The notes beneath the pieces were generated by a model. That model saw only the letters and a program-made list of their open reading frames with translations. It had not been told where the DNA came from and made no database searches. The translations under genes were made by a program, and so were the position numbers. This document shows, piece after piece, positions 26,159-34,826 of a DNA stretch of 64,000 bases (positions are counted from its first letter, which is position 1; each line of letters opens with the position of its first letter). Where the stretch lies: assembly GCF_000620785.1 (NCBI RefSeq), contig NZ_JIAI01000007.1:62001-126000 (forward strand), given 5' to 3'. Source of the DNA: Actinospineispora acaciae DSM 45401 (GTDB taxonomy: Bacteria; Actinomycetota; Actinomycetes; Mycobacteriales; Pseudonocardiaceae).

Positions 26159-27417
26159 GCGCTGAAGCAATCATCGCCCGTGAAAGGGCCGCCTACCGCG
26201 CCGCGCACCCCGCCTCCGAGCGGATGCGCGAACGTGCCCGCCGCGCGCTGCTGGACGGCGTGCCGCTGCACTGGATGGACCTCTACGCGCTGCCCTACCC
26301 GTTCTACCTCGACCGGGCCGAGGGCAACCGGGTCCGCGACATCGACGGCAACGACTACCTCGACTTCGGCCTGTGCGGCACCGCCGCGCTGTGGGGCCAC
26401 TCCGGCGCGGAGATCCTGTCCGAGCTGGCCGACGACCCGGGCGGCGGCGTGGTGTCCGGCTGGCCGGGGGAAGACTCGGTGCGGGTGGCGGAGAACCTGG
26501 CCGGGCGGTTCGGGCTGCCGCTGTGGCAGTTCACCCTCTCGGCCACCGACGCCAACCGCACCGCGCTGCGCCTGGCCAGGCTCGCCACCGGCAGGCCCGG
26601 GGTGCTCGCGTTCACCGGCTGCTACCACGGCAACCTCGACGAGCTGACCACCGCCGAGCGCGTCGAGTTCAACGACCCGCCCGCGCTGGAACGTGCCCTC
26701 GCGCGCGGCGACATCGCCGCCGTCATCGCCGAACCCGTCCGCACCACCGGCGGCGGCATCGCCGCGCCCGACGACGGCTTCCACCCCCGGCTGCGCGAGC
26801 TCACCCGCGCGGCCGGCGCGCTGCTGGTCGTCGACGAGACGCAGACGATCGTGGCCGGCCCCGCCGGCGTCACCGGATCCGGCACCGGCCTGGACCCCGA
26901 CCTGCTCGTGCTCGGCAAGTCGTTCGCGTTCGGCCTGCCGATCGGCGCGGTCGGCATGACGCAACCGGTCGCGGACGCCTTCCACGCCCACACCCACCCG
27001 TCCAACCAGGGCGGCCTGGGCGGCACGCTCAACGCCGGCCAGCTGCCGATGCGGATGGCCCGCCGCTGCCTGGAGACCGCCATGACCGAGGCGGCCTACC
27101 GGCGGATGAGCGCGCACGCCGCCCGCCTGGCCGACGGCCTGGACGACGCGATCCGCCGCGCCGGCCTGCCCTGGACGGTCGCCAGGCTCGGCGCGATGGT
27201 GACCTGCGCGCTCCCCCACAACGACCCGACGCTGCGCGACCTGCTCTTCCTCTACCTGGCCAACCGGGGCGTCCTGGTCGGCTGCTTCGGCGGCGCCGCC
27301 GTGGTCTCCCCGCACACCACCGCCGCCGACGTCGACGCCCTGCTCGACGCCGCGCGCGCCGCGATCACCGAGATCGCCTCAGAGCCGCCAGGACCGCAGC
27401 CAGACCGTCTGCGGTGA
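26155..27417 (+). CDS. Class III aminotransferase (glutamate-1-semialdehyde mutase-like)
   Basis: 420 residues from GTG 26155, overlapping the HyuB stop. PLP fold type I: cofactor-aromatic stacking region FTGCYHGN, Asp227 in LLVVDETQT contacting the pyridine nitrogen, and Lys255 in LVLGKSFAFGLPIGA as the Schiff base. The N-terminus (GVPLHWMDLYALPYPFYLDRAEG) resembles glutamate-1-semialdehyde aminomutase relatives, but the operon context indicates catabolism rather than heme synthesis. The last 39 nt overlap the 3' end of the convergent SerA-like gene. Confidence 0.87.
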   Translation: MSAEAIIARERAAYRAAHPASERMRERARRALLDGVPLHWMDLYALPYPFYLDRAEGNRVRDIDGNDYLDFGLCGTAALWGHSGAEILSELADDPGGGVVSGWPGEDSVRVAENLAGRFGLPLWQFTLSATDANRTALRLARLATGRPGVLAFTGCYHGNLDELTTAERVEFNDPPALERALARGDIAAVIAEPVRTTGGGIAAPDDGFHPRLRELTRAAGALLVVDETQTIVAGPAGVTGSGTGLDPDLLVLGKSFAFGLPIGAVGMTQPVADAFHAHTHPSNQGGLGGTLNAGQLPMRMARRCLETAMTEAAYRRMSAHAARLADGLDDAIRRAGLPWTVARLGAMVTCALPHNDPTLRDLLFLYLANRGVLVGCFGGAAVVSPHTTAADVDALLDAARAAITEIASEPPGPQPDRLR

Positions 27418-28578
27418 CCCGCCCAGGGTCGAGAGCGTCTCCTCGGGCAGCGCCGCGTCGGTGTCGGTGACGACGTAGCCGTACTCGCCCCTGGTGGACA
27501 GCGACTGGCCGATCACGTTCGTCCCCGCGTCGGCGACCGCCCGGTTGATCCCGGCCAGCGTCCCCGGCACGTTCCGGTGCAGGTAGGCCATCCGGAACAC
27601 GCCCGGCGGCCGCGGCGGCGCCACCTGCGGCAGGTTGACGCACAGCGCGGTGCCGCCGCCCTGGACGAACCCGATCAGCTTGCCGGACACGAAGTGGCCG
27701 ATCTCGCGCTGCGCCTCCTGCGTCGAACCGCCCACGTGCGGGGTGAGGATGACGTTGTCCAGCCCGCGCAGCGGGGACTCGAACGGGTCGCCCTGGGCCT
27801 TCGGCTCGATCGGGAACACGTCGATCGCGGCGCCGGCCAGGTGGCCGGACAGGATGTTCTCCCGCAGCGCCGCGTCGTCCACGACCATGCCCCGTGACGC
27901 GTTGATGAAGATCGCTCGCGGCTTCATCTTGGCGAACTCGTCCGCCCCGAACAGCCCCGCGTTGCCGGGCCGGCCGTCGACGTGGATGCTCACCACGTCC
28001 GACTCGGCCAGCAGCTCGTCCAGCGAACCCATACGCTTCGCGTTGCCGTGGGCCAGCCGGTCGGCGGTGTCGTAGAAGATCACCCGCATGCCGAAGGCCT
28101 CGGCGACGTTGGACAGCTGGGTGCCGATGTTGCCGTAGCCGAGGATGCCCAGCGTGCGGCCCCGCACCTCGTGGCTGCCCTTCGCCGACTTGTCCCAGAC
28201 GCCCTCGTGCATCCGCTGGGTCTTCTCCGGCAGCCGGCGCGCCAGCGCCACGATCTCCCCGATGACCAGCTCGACCACGCTGCGGGTGTTGGAGAACGGC
28301 GCGTTGAACACCGCCAGCCCGCGCTCCGCCGCCTCGTCCAGGTGCACCTGGTTGGTCCCGATGCAGAAGCACCCCACGGCCAGCAGGTCCTTGCCGGCCT
28401 CCAGCACCCTCGGGGTGACCCTGGTGTTGGACCGGATGCCCAGCAGCTCGACCCCGGACAGCTCGTGGACCAGCTCGTCCTCGCTCAGCGAGCCGGCGCG
28501 CACGTCGACCTCGCAGCCGGCGTCGCGCAGCGCCCGCGCCGCGTCCGGGTGGATGCCCTCCAGCAGAAGTACCTTCAC
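27379..28578 (-). CDS. serA: Phosphoglycerate dehydrogenase-like enzyme with ACT domain
   Basis: 399 residues from GTG 28578. Two-domain D-2-hydroxyacid dehydrogenase: GILGYGNIG for NAD, Arg in FINASRG, and the catalytic His in TPHVGGSTQEAQ. The last ~80 residues form an ACT domain (YLHRNVPGTLAGINRAVADAG), the serine-sensing module of the short, E. coli-type SerA. It would oxidise 3-phosphoglycerate to start serine synthesis, or act on another 2-hydroxyacid. Many actinomycetes carry a longer SerA elsewhere, so this could be a second copy. 3' end overlaps the aminotransferase gene by 39 nt. Confidence 0.85.
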   Translation of the reverse strand: MKVLLLEGIHPDAARALRDAGCEVDVRAGSLSEDELVHELSGVELLGIRSNTRVTPRVLEAGKDLLAVGCFCIGTNQVHLDEAAERGLAVFNAPFSNTRSVVELVIGEIVALARRLPEKTQRMHEGVWDKSAKGSHEVRGRTLGILGYGNIGTQLSNVAEAFGMRVIFYDTADRLAHGNAKRMGSLDELLAESDVVSIHVDGRPGNAGLFGADEFAKMKPRAIFINASRGMVVDDAALRENILSGHLAGAAIDVFPIEPKAQGDPFESPLRGLDNVILTPHVGGSTQEAQREIGHFVSGKLIGFVQGGGTALCVNLPQVAPPRPPGVFRMAYLHRNVPGTLAGINRAVADAGTNVIGQSLSTRGEYGYVVTDTDAALPEETLSTLGGSPQTVWLRSWRL

Positions 28579-28700
28579 ACGCCCCAACGTAGGCCACCGC
28601 CGCGTGTAGTCCGCCGCACACGCCGGGTGAGCCCGCCACCCCCTATGGTGTTCGCCTGTACACGCTCGGTAACGAGTTTCGCCAGGAGGGGATCCGAAAG

Positions 28701-29240
28701 ATGCGCGTGAAGCCAACGGGACGCGGGCTCGCCGGCATGCTGGTCGTCGCCGCCGCCACGACGGCCGGGCTCGCCCTGGTCACCGGCCCGGCGTACGCGG
28801 CCGGCCCGAAGACGCTGCCGGCGCAGGGCGGCGACGCGCCGTCGTCGTGCCGGCCGGCCAACCATCGAGCCGTGGTCACCCCCGACCACCCCAGCGCCGG
28901 CCACCGCCACTATCGCGTCGTACTGACCGCCGCCCCGGGCTACAGCGACTGCACCCTCGCCGGCGTCCCCACCGACGTGGTCTTCCAGGGTGACGGCGGC
29001 GGGCCGCTCGGAGTCCGGCCGGCGCCGGCGTCCGCGCAGGCCGTGCCGGTGACCTTCGGACCCGAGCACCCGGTGCACTTCGACATCCAGGTACCCAACA
29101 TCCCCGGCGGCGCCCGCGCGAGCGGCCTGACGTACACCCTGCCGGCCCCCGGCGGCGACATTCCCGGCGAGCAGGAGGCGTCGGGTCCGCTGGAGGTCGA
29201 CGGAGGCACCCAGATCGGGCCGGTCCAACCCGGCCGGTAA
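28701..29240 (+). CDS. Secreted DUF4232-like protein
   Basis: 179 residues from ATG 28701, with CAGGAGGGG upstream. A Sec signal peptide (positively charged start, hydrophobic run LAGMLVVAAATTAGLALVTG, cleavage after AYA) is followed by a domain with two cysteines (SSCRPAN and YSDCTLAG) likely forming a disulfide, in the pattern of DUF4232. The mature protein is small, Pro/Gly-rich and extracellular. Function unknown. Single gene with a short low-GC stretch behind it. Confidence 0.8.
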   Translation: MRVKPTGRGLAGMLVVAAATTAGLALVTGPAYAAGPKTLPAQGGDAPSSCRPANHRAVVTPDHPSAGHRHYRVVLTAAPGYSDCTLAGVPTDVVFQGDGGGPLGVRPAPASAQAVPVTFGPEHPVHFDIQVPNIPGGARASGLTYTLPAPGGDIPGEQEASGPLEVDGGTQIGPVQPGR

Positions 29241-29306
29241 CGGCGCGTTTGCAACCGGCGGTATGCCGCACCAGAATAGCCGTAACCACATGTAGGCTTG
29301 AAACTC

Positions 29307-29339
29307 ATCGATCGTTCTCCCCAACAGCACGCGATCGAT
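29307..29339. promoter_or_regulatory. Inverted repeat ATCGATCG...CGATCGAT
   Basis: Perfect 8-bp arms at 29307-29314 and 29332-29339 separated by 17 nt, within an AT-rich gap (29241-29445) between the DUF4232-like gene and the transglycosylase-like lipoprotein gene. Could be an operator for an unknown regulator or a weak terminator for the upstream gene. Confidence 0.4.
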
Positions 29340-29386
29340 AGAAACTATTCAAAATCGTTTATCACAAAAGACCCTCATTTGATCGC

Positions 29387-29422
29387 CCGAAACCGGCGAG
29401 ATAGATTGATGCCGGTTTTCGG
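29387..29422 (+). promoter_or_regulatory. Hairpin upstream of lipoprotein gene
   Basis: CCGAAACCGGC (29387-29397) pairs with GCCGGTTTTCGG (29411-29422) with one bulged base and a 13-nt loop. It ends 23 bases before the ATG at 29446 and just before GAGGGG, so it would lie in the 5' leader. No U-tract follows. A leader-RNA structure affecting expression is possible. Confidence 0.4.
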
Positions 29423-29445
29423 CGTCCTAGAGGGGTGGCTCACGC

Positions 29446-30201
29446 ATGGGCGGCTCGAATCGCGGTCGAACGGCGAATGTCCCGCTATTGCTGATAGTCG
29501 TCGGAATGATCGCGAGCGGGTGCGGCTGGGCGGTCACCGAGGACCAGCTCGCCACGCTGCCGCCCCGGGCCGCGTTGCCCTCGGCGCAGGAATGCGCCGA
29601 CCGGGCGGGCCGCGGCCACCCCGAGGAGGTCCAGGAGAACGACCGCTTCAACCACGTCGAGCCGGCCAAGGCGGTGTTCCCGGTCTGGGAGGACTTCACG
29701 GTCCAGGCCAACCAGCGGTTCGTCTCGCGCATCGACGGCCGGTTCGGCGGCAGCACCGGCGAGATCCTCGCCTGGGGCGCCTGCAAGTGGGGCCTCGACC
29801 TCGACGTGCTGCGCGCGGTGGCCTACCAGGAGAGCGACTGGAAACAGGCCACGACCGGCGACAAGAGCGACGACCCGGCCGACTGCCAGGGCGGGGCGAA
29901 GCCGCCGTGCCCGACCAGCTTCGGCATCCTCCAGCTCAAGGCCACCGACCTGCCGGGGTCCTACCCGCACTCCCAGGCCAGCACGGCGTTCAACGTCGAC
30001 TACTACGGCGCCCGGATGCGCGCCTGCTACGAGGGCTGGGTCACCTACCTCGGCGCCGACTACGCGCCCGGCGACCTGTGGAGCTGCGTCGGCTGGCACT
30101 GGTCGGGCAAGTGGAAGGACGCCGGCGCGCTGAACTACATCGCCAGGGTCCAGCGCCACCTGCACAACAGGTCCTGGACGGACCTCGACCACCAGACCTG
30201 A
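29446..30201 (+). CDS. Transglycosylase (SLT)-like lipoprotein
   Basis: 251 residues from ATG 29446. An N-terminal lipobox (VVGMIASGC, lipidated Cys26) anchors it to the outer face of the membrane. The central region has lytic-transglycosylase-like elements: VLRAVAYQESDW with the candidate catalytic Glu129, and TSFGILQLKATDLPGS. Several cysteines suggest disulfides. Likely trims or remodels peptidoglycan, or has lost activity and serves as a surface protein. Followed 12 bp later by a sugar-binding-like lipoprotein, so the pair is probably co-transcribed. Confidence 0.75.
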   Translation: MGGSNRGRTANVPLLLIVVGMIASGCGWAVTEDQLATLPPRAALPSAQECADRAGRGHPEEVQENDRFNHVEPAKAVFPVWEDFTVQANQRFVSRIDGRFGGSTGEILAWGACKWGLDLDVLRAVAYQESDWKQATTGDKSDDPADCQGGAKPPCPTSFGILQLKATDLPGSYPHSQASTAFNVDYYGARMRACYEGWVTYLGADYAPGDLWSCVGWHWSGKWKDAGALNYIARVQRHLHNRSWTDLDHQT

Positions 30202-30213
30202 CAGGGGGCGACG

Positions 30214-31293
30214 GTGCGTACCAGGTATGGCCGGATGGGGGCCGTGGCAATGCTCGGGCTGGCGCTCGCGCTGGGCGGATGCGCGGGCAAGCCGCCGATC
30301 GAGAAGGTCAGGGTGGGCGTCCTGCTGCCCGGGGACGACGCCGGGCCGCGCTGGGAGCAGGCCGACCGCCCCGCCCTGGAGAACGAGTTCAAGGGCCAGA
30401 ACTACGCGTTCCAGCCGGACATCGAGACCGCCTCCACCCCCGCCGAGGCGACCGCCGCCGCCACCAAGATGATCAACGACGGCGGCCGGGTGCTGGTGTT
30501 CGCCGCCGCGAACCGGGACGTGGAGGCAGCGATCACCGCCACGGCCAGGGCGCGGGGCGTCCCGACCATCGGATACGACCTGACCGACGCCAAGGGCAAC
30601 AGCGCCGCCGCCTCGGCCGACTTCGTGGTCACCACCGACTACCGCCAGGTCGGCGAGCTCGCCGGCCGGGCCCTGGTCCGAGGCATCCGCACCAAACCCG
30701 ACGCCACCGTCATCGAGCTCGCGTCCGGCCCCACCCGCGAGGCCGCCGTCCAGATCGCCGAGGGCGAGCGCGACATCCTCGCCCCGCGCTACGACAAGCG
30801 CCTCTACCGGCTGCTCGCCACCGAACCCGTCAACCCGGCCGACGCCCGCGCGGTCACCGCGACCCTGACCCGGCTGCTCGACGCGCACGGCGGGCGCGTC
30901 GACGCCGTCCTGACCGCCAACGACGCCGTCGCCCAGGCCGCCATCGCCGTGCTGCGCCAACGCGGCCTGGCCGGCAGGACCATCGTGACCGGCTACGGCG
31001 CCCGCACCGACGCCCTGAAGGCCGTGCTCAGGGGCGACCAGTTCGCCACCGGCTACACCCCGCCGCCCGCCCAGGCCACCGCCGTCGCAACGCTCGCCAA
31101 GGCACTCGCCCTCGGCGACCGCGCCCGCGCCGACCAGCTCAGCGCCCCCGGCCGGCCCCGCCGGCTGCTGGTCGCGCCGGCCGCCGTCACCCTCGCCGAC
31201 ATCAGCCAGGTGTTCAACAACGGCATCGCCGAGTCGTCCGACGTCTGCGATCCCACCCTCGCCCTGCGCTGCAACCAGCTCAGCGTCCCCTAG
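30214..31293 (+). CDS. Periplasmic-binding-protein-like lipoprotein (sugar ABC type)
   Basis: 359 residues from GTG 30214. Lipobox LALGGC with Cys23, then a type I binding-protein fold: VRVGVLLPGDDAGPRWEQAD, repeated MINDGGRVLVFAAAN, GVPTIGYDLTDA and AVLTANDAVAQAAIAVL, all like xylose/ribose-binding proteins. No permease or ATPase gene is nearby, so it either works with a distant ABC transporter or is a sensor partner of the transglycosylase-like lipoprotein encoded 12 bp upstream. The DVCDPTLALRC tail adds two cysteines not expected of transport-type members. Confidence 0.82.
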   Translation: MRTRYGRMGAVAMLGLALALGGCAGKPPIEKVRVGVLLPGDDAGPRWEQADRPALENEFKGQNYAFQPDIETASTPAEATAAATKMINDGGRVLVFAAANRDVEAAITATARARGVPTIGYDLTDAKGNSAAASADFVVTTDYRQVGELAGRALVRGIRTKPDATVIELASGPTREAAVQIAEGERDILAPRYDKRLYRLLATEPVNPADARAVTATLTRLLDAHGGRVDAVLTANDAVAQAAIAVLRQRGLAGRTIVTGYGARTDALKAVLRGDQFATGYTPPPAQATAVATLAKALALGDRARADQLSAPGRPRRLLVAPAAVTLADISQVFNNGIAESSDVCDPTLALRCNQLSVP

Positions 31294-31382
31294 CCCGTGC
31301 CGTCAGCATCGTGATTCGCTACGAGACTGCTGGTCGCGACGATGCCGCGCCCCCGCAACCCGGGCCTGGCCGGCGGGGATGC

Positions 31383-32294
31383 TCATCGCGGCTGCTCGGC
31401 GCGCAGCGCGGGCAGGAACGTGTCGCCGACGAAGGACTCGATGCTGGTGGGTGTGGTCGTCCGCCGGGTGCGCGGTTGCAGGGTCGCGGTGTGGCCGGAG
31501 TTGATCGCGTGCACGACGTCGACCATGAGCCCGGTGACGTTCTCCGAGACGCCCGCGCGGCGCTGCTCGGCCGCGAACTCCTCGACGGTCCGCCGGACGT
31601 AGCGCAGGCCCGGCCGGCCGGTGACCGCGGCGATGACGTCGACGACCTCGCTCATGCTCAGGTCGCGCTCGCCGTGCAGCTCCAGGACCTCCGGTGCGCC
31701 GGCCGAGGCGGCGGTCGCGCCGGCCAGGCGGTGCGCCGCGGCGCGGCCGACGTCCTCGGCCGCGATGAACGGCATCGGGAGGTCCGGCGCGAACGGAGCC
31801 GCGACGACCCCGCCGGCGTGGACGCTCGCCACCTGGCCGAGCAGGTTCTCCATGAAGTAGCCGGCCCGAAGGTGGGTCACCGCCGCGTCGAGGGCATTGG
31901 TCCGCTCCTCGAGGTGGCGCAGCCCGAGCACCGGCCCGGTGCCGTGCTCCTTGTCCGCGCCCCAGCTGCTCAGGGTGACGACCCGCCCGACACCGGCCGA
32001 CGACAGCGCCTCGGTCATGGCGTCGACGATGGCGCGCTGGTGGGCGGGGAAGTCCGGGCTGTCGGGGATGTAGTTCGGCTGGACCATCACGTACACGCCC
32101 TCGGCGCCGGAGAACGCCTCGGCCAGGGCGTCGCGATCGGTCGGCTCGGCCACCGAGGCGCGCGCGCCCGCCGCCTCCAGCGGCGCCAGGGTGCGCGGGC
32201 GGCGCCCGATCGCTCGGACCGGGTGGCCCGCGCGGAGAAGCTCGTCGACAACGGCCCGCCCGGTGCGCCCTGTCGCGCCCGTCACCACGAACAT
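31383..32294 (-). CDS. NmrA-family NAD(P)-binding protein
   Basis: 303 residues from ATG 32294. The N-terminal MFVVTGATGRTGRAVVDELL is a Rossmann nucleotide-binding motif (GxxGxxG), followed by AIGRRPRTL with basic residues that favour NADP. There is no YxxxK catalytic pair, as expected for the NmrA/HSCARG branch of atypical SDRs that act as redox sensors or quinone/azo reductases. Divergent from an XRE/MmyB-type regulator (32412), a frequent pairing in actinobacteria in which the regulator controls the reductase. Confidence 0.85.
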   Translation of the reverse strand: MFVVTGATGRTGRAVVDELLRAGHPVRAIGRRPRTLAPLEAAGARASVAEPTDRDALAEAFSGAEGVYVMVQPNYIPDSPDFPAHQRAIVDAMTEALSSAGVGRVVTLSSWGADKEHGTGPVLGLRHLEERTNALDAAVTHLRAGYFMENLLGQVASVHAGGVVAAPFAPDLPMPFIAAEDVGRAAAHRLAGATAASAGAPEVLELHGERDLSMSEVVDVIAAVTGRPGLRYVRRTVEEFAAEQRRAGVSENVTGLMVDVVHAINSGHTATLQPRTRRTTTPTSIESFVGDTFLPALRAEQPR

Positions 32295-32390
32295 CCGCCC
32301 GTCCTCCTCGTTCGACCCGTCAGCGCCACCGACGCTAGGAGCGGGCACCCGTTCGCCGGTGGTGCCGACAGGCCCACCCCGGGTCGCCGA

Positions 32391-32404
32391 ACCGCACGTA
32401 CGGT
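32391..32404. promoter_or_regulatory. Operator-like palindrome and -10 box before the XRE regulator gene
   Basis: ACCGCACGTACGGT is a near-perfect palindrome. Its right half contains TACGGT (32399-32404), an actinobacterial -10 box, and the GTG at 32412 lies 7 nt further on. This spacing predicts a leaderless transcript and autoregulation by occlusion of the -10. Confidence 0.5.
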
Positions 32405-32411
32405 GGGCGGA

Positions 32412-33224
32412 GTGGGCAGCACCTCGGACGCGCTCGGCGAGTTCCTTCGCGCGAGACGCGCGCTCGTGCGGCCCCACGATGTCGGCCTCGACCCCGGCGG
32501 GTCACGGCAGGTCCCCGGCCTGCGCCGCGAAGAGGTCGCGGTCCTGGCCGGGGTGAGCACCGACTATTACGTACAGCTCGAACAGGGCAGGGGGAAACGC
32601 CCCTCGACCCAGGTTCTCGACGCGCTCGCCCGGGTCCTGCGGCTCGACTTCGACACGCACGCGCACCTGCGCAACCTGGCGGCCCGCGACACGGCCCTCC
32701 GAGGGTCGGTCGCGATCACCGACGACACCCGCCGCGCCCTGGATGACCTGGTTCGGCGGTGGGTGGGCGTGCCGGCGATGCTGGTCACGCCCTGGATGGA
32801 CGTCGTAACCCGCAACGGGCCGGCCGATGCGCTCTACGCCGGGCTGGCGTTGCGCGACAACCTGGCCCGGATGGCGTTCCTCGACGAGAACATCGGGAGC
32901 TTCGTCGCCGACCCCGCGCACCTGGCCCGGTGCACGGTGGCGACCCTGCGGGCCTCGGCGGGGCCCGAGCCCCACGCACCGAGGCTGGTCGAGCTGATCG
33001 GCGAGCTGTCCGTGCGCAGTGAGTTGTTCCGCCGGCTGTGGGCTCGACACGACGCCCACAACAAGGCGAGCGCGGTCAAGCACTTCCGCCATCCCGCGGT
33101 CGGCGACCTCACGTTGCACCAGCACGTGATGTCGCTTCCTCATAACCCCGAACTTCAGCTGTGGATCTACCAGGCCGAGCCGGGGTCGGCGTCGGAGAAA
33201 GCCCTGCTCCGGCTCTCGGGCTAG
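32412..33224 (+). CDS. XRE-family regulator with MmyB-like ligand domain
   Basis: 270 residues from GTG 32412, chosen because a TACGGT -10 box ends 7 nt upstream (leaderless); GTG 32403 is the alternative. The N-terminal HTH reads LRREEVAVLAGVSTDYYVQLEQGR, exactly the form seen in MmyB-type regulators. The remainder is the MmyB-like PAS-related domain (WMDVVTRNGPADALYAG, LPHNPELQLWIYQAEPG). Related proteins control oxidoreductases and antibiotic genes. Divergent from the NmrA-like gene. The last 4 nt overlap the convergent DHFR-family gene. Confidence 0.88.
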   Translation: MGSTSDALGEFLRARRALVRPHDVGLDPGGSRQVPGLRREEVAVLAGVSTDYYVQLEQGRGKRPSTQVLDALARVLRLDFDTHAHLRNLAARDTALRGSVAITDDTRRALDDLVRRWVGVPAMLVTPWMDVVTRNGPADALYAGLALRDNLARMAFLDENIGSFVADPAHLARCTVATLRASAGPEPHAPRLVELIGELSVRSELFRRLWARHDAHNKASAVKHFRHPAVGDLTLHQHVMSLPHNPELQLWIYQAEPGSASEKALLRLSG

Positions 33225-33838
33225 CGCAGCACGCGATAGGTCAGGTGGGTGACCGAGTTCGTTGCGCGCGACTCCACCTGCTCCAGGTTCAGCGGCCCGA
33301 CGCCGTCGAACAGCCGCGTGCCGGCGCCGAGCGTGAGCGGCGAGATGTGCAGCCGCAGCTCGTCGATCAGGCCGGCGGCGAGGTACTGGTTGACGGTGGT
33401 CGCGCCGCCGTGGACGGAGACGTCGCCGTCCCCGGCCGCGTCGCGCGCGCGTTCGAGTGCGGACTCGATGCCCTCGGTGACGAAGTAGAACGTGGTGCCG
33501 CCGTCCATTGGCTGAGGCTCGCGCGGGTGGTGGGTGAGCACGAAGACCGGGGCGTGGTACGGCGGGTTGTCGCCCCACCACCCGGTCCACGGCCGGTCCC
33601 ACTCGCCGCGCACCGGGCCGAACATGTTGCGCCCCATGATGAACGCGCCGGCCGAGGTCCCCCGGTCGATCTCGGGCCGGTTCTCCTCGGGACGGCCGTA
33701 CCAGGCGTGCAGCTTGTCGCCCCAGCCGTCGCCGCCGTCGTCGCCGAACGGGCGCTGCTCGGTCTGGTTGAGCCCGGCGGAGTACCCGTCCACCGAGATC
33801 GTGAGATCGCAGGTCACCCTGCCCGTCCGTGTAGCCAT
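33221..33838 (-). CDS. Dihydrofolate reductase-family (RibD C-terminal-like) protein
   Basis: 205 residues from ATG 33838. The RibD_C/DHFR-like fold is shown by CDLTISVDGYSAG at the start, GAFIMGRNMFGPVRGEW, PVFVLTHHPREP, DVSVHGGATTVNQYLAAGLIDELRLHISP (nucleotide-binding) and LTLGAGTRLFDG. These small stand-alone proteins are NADPH-dependent reductases of unclear substrate. Separated by 109 bp from the divergent LysR gene, which may regulate it. Confidence 0.87.
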   Translation of the reverse strand: MATRTGRVTCDLTISVDGYSAGLNQTEQRPFGDDGGDGWGDKLHAWYGRPEENRPEIDRGTSAGAFIMGRNMFGPVRGEWDRPWTGWWGDNPPYHAPVFVLTHHPREPQPMDGGTTFYFVTEGIESALERARDAAGDGDVSVHGGATTVNQYLAAGLIDELRLHISPLTLGAGTRLFDGVGPLNLEQVESRATNSVTHLTYRVLR

Positions 33839-33947
33839 CTGCCGTGCCTTCCCGTGCGGCGAGCCTCTGTGTGGAGCGTCAGCATGGAGCAGCCACGACA
33901 TGACGTCCAATTCAGATTCCGTGTCGACTCATTGATATTCTTAATGG

Positions 33948-34826
33948 ATGCTCAACCTGGTCCACCTGAAGGTCCTGGCGGCGGTGGCCCGACACGGCTC
34001 GGTGACCGAGGCGGCACGAGAGCTGCACTACTCCCAGCCGTCGGTGAGCCACCACCTGGCCCGTCTGGAAGCGGCCACCGGCGTCAAGCTGGTCCAGCGG
34101 ATCGGCCGAGGGATCCGGTTGACGCCGGAGGGACGGCTGCTGGCCAACCGGGCCGCCGAGATCCTCGGACGGGTCGACGCGGCGACCAACGAGCTGGCCG
34201 GGCGGGTCGGCCTGCGGGCGGGGCGGGTCCGGCTGGCCGCCAACGCGTCCACGCTGAGCACGATCGTGCCGAAGGCGGCCGCCGCGCTGACCGAGGCGCA
34301 CCCGGGCCTCCAGCTGAGCCTGTACGACCGCCACCCCGTCGAGGCGCTCCAGATGCTGCGCCACGGCGAGATCGACATCGCCCTGGTCTTCCGGTACCCC
34401 GACGCCCCGGTCGAGGAGGAGGGCCTGCGCCTGCTGCACATCGGTGACGACCCGATCCACCTCATCAGCCGGCAACCCGAGGACACCATCGCGAACCACC
34501 GCCACTCCGCCTGGATCGGCGGCTGCGACAGGTGCCGGGCCGAGCTCACCGCCGTGTGCCGGCACGAGGGGTTCACCCCGCGCATCGCCTCGTACAGCGA
34601 CGACATGGTCGTCGTCCAGGCCCTGGTCGCCGCGGGCGTGGGCGTCACCACCCTGCCCGGCCTCGCGCTCCGAGCCCACCGCCGACCCGACATCCACGCC
34701 ACCGAGCTGACCGGCTTCCGCCGCCAGATCCACGCCGCCACCTACGGCGACCCGCCCAACCCACCGGCCGTCGCCGCCGTGCTCACCGCCCTCACCGAGG
34801 CCGCCACCCCAACGGCAACGAGGTAG
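33948..34826 (+). CDS. LysR-family transcriptional regulator
   Basis: 292 residues from ATG 33948. The HTH is classical (LKVLAAVARHGSVTEAARELHYSQPSVSHHLARLE). The effector domain shows VRLAANASTLSTIVPKAA and GEIDIALVFRYPD. TATTCT at 33936-33941 ends 6 nt before the ATG, predicting a leaderless mRNA. Divergent from the DHFR-family reductase at 33838, a likely target. The effector is unknown. Confidence 0.9.
   Translation: MLNLVHLKVLAAVARHGSVTEAARELHYSQPSVSHHLARLEAATGVKLVQRIGRGIRLTPEGRLLANRAAEILGRVDAATNELAGRVGLRAGRVRLAANASTLSTIVPKAAAALTEAHPGLQLSLYDRHPVEALQMLRHGEIDIALVFRYPDAPVEEEGLRLLHIGDDPIHLISRQPEDTIANHRHSAWIGGCDRCRAELTAVCRHEGFTPRIASYSDDMVVVQALVAAGVGVTTLPGLALRAHRRPDIHATELTGFRRQIHAATYGDPPNPPAVAAVLTALTEAATPTATR

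Noticed and set aside
29298-32411. Long plus-strand frame running into the XRE regulator
   Set aside because: It crosses the transglycosylase, binding-protein and NmrA genes in other frames. Only its last ~270 codons carry recognisable protein; the rest is a shadow.
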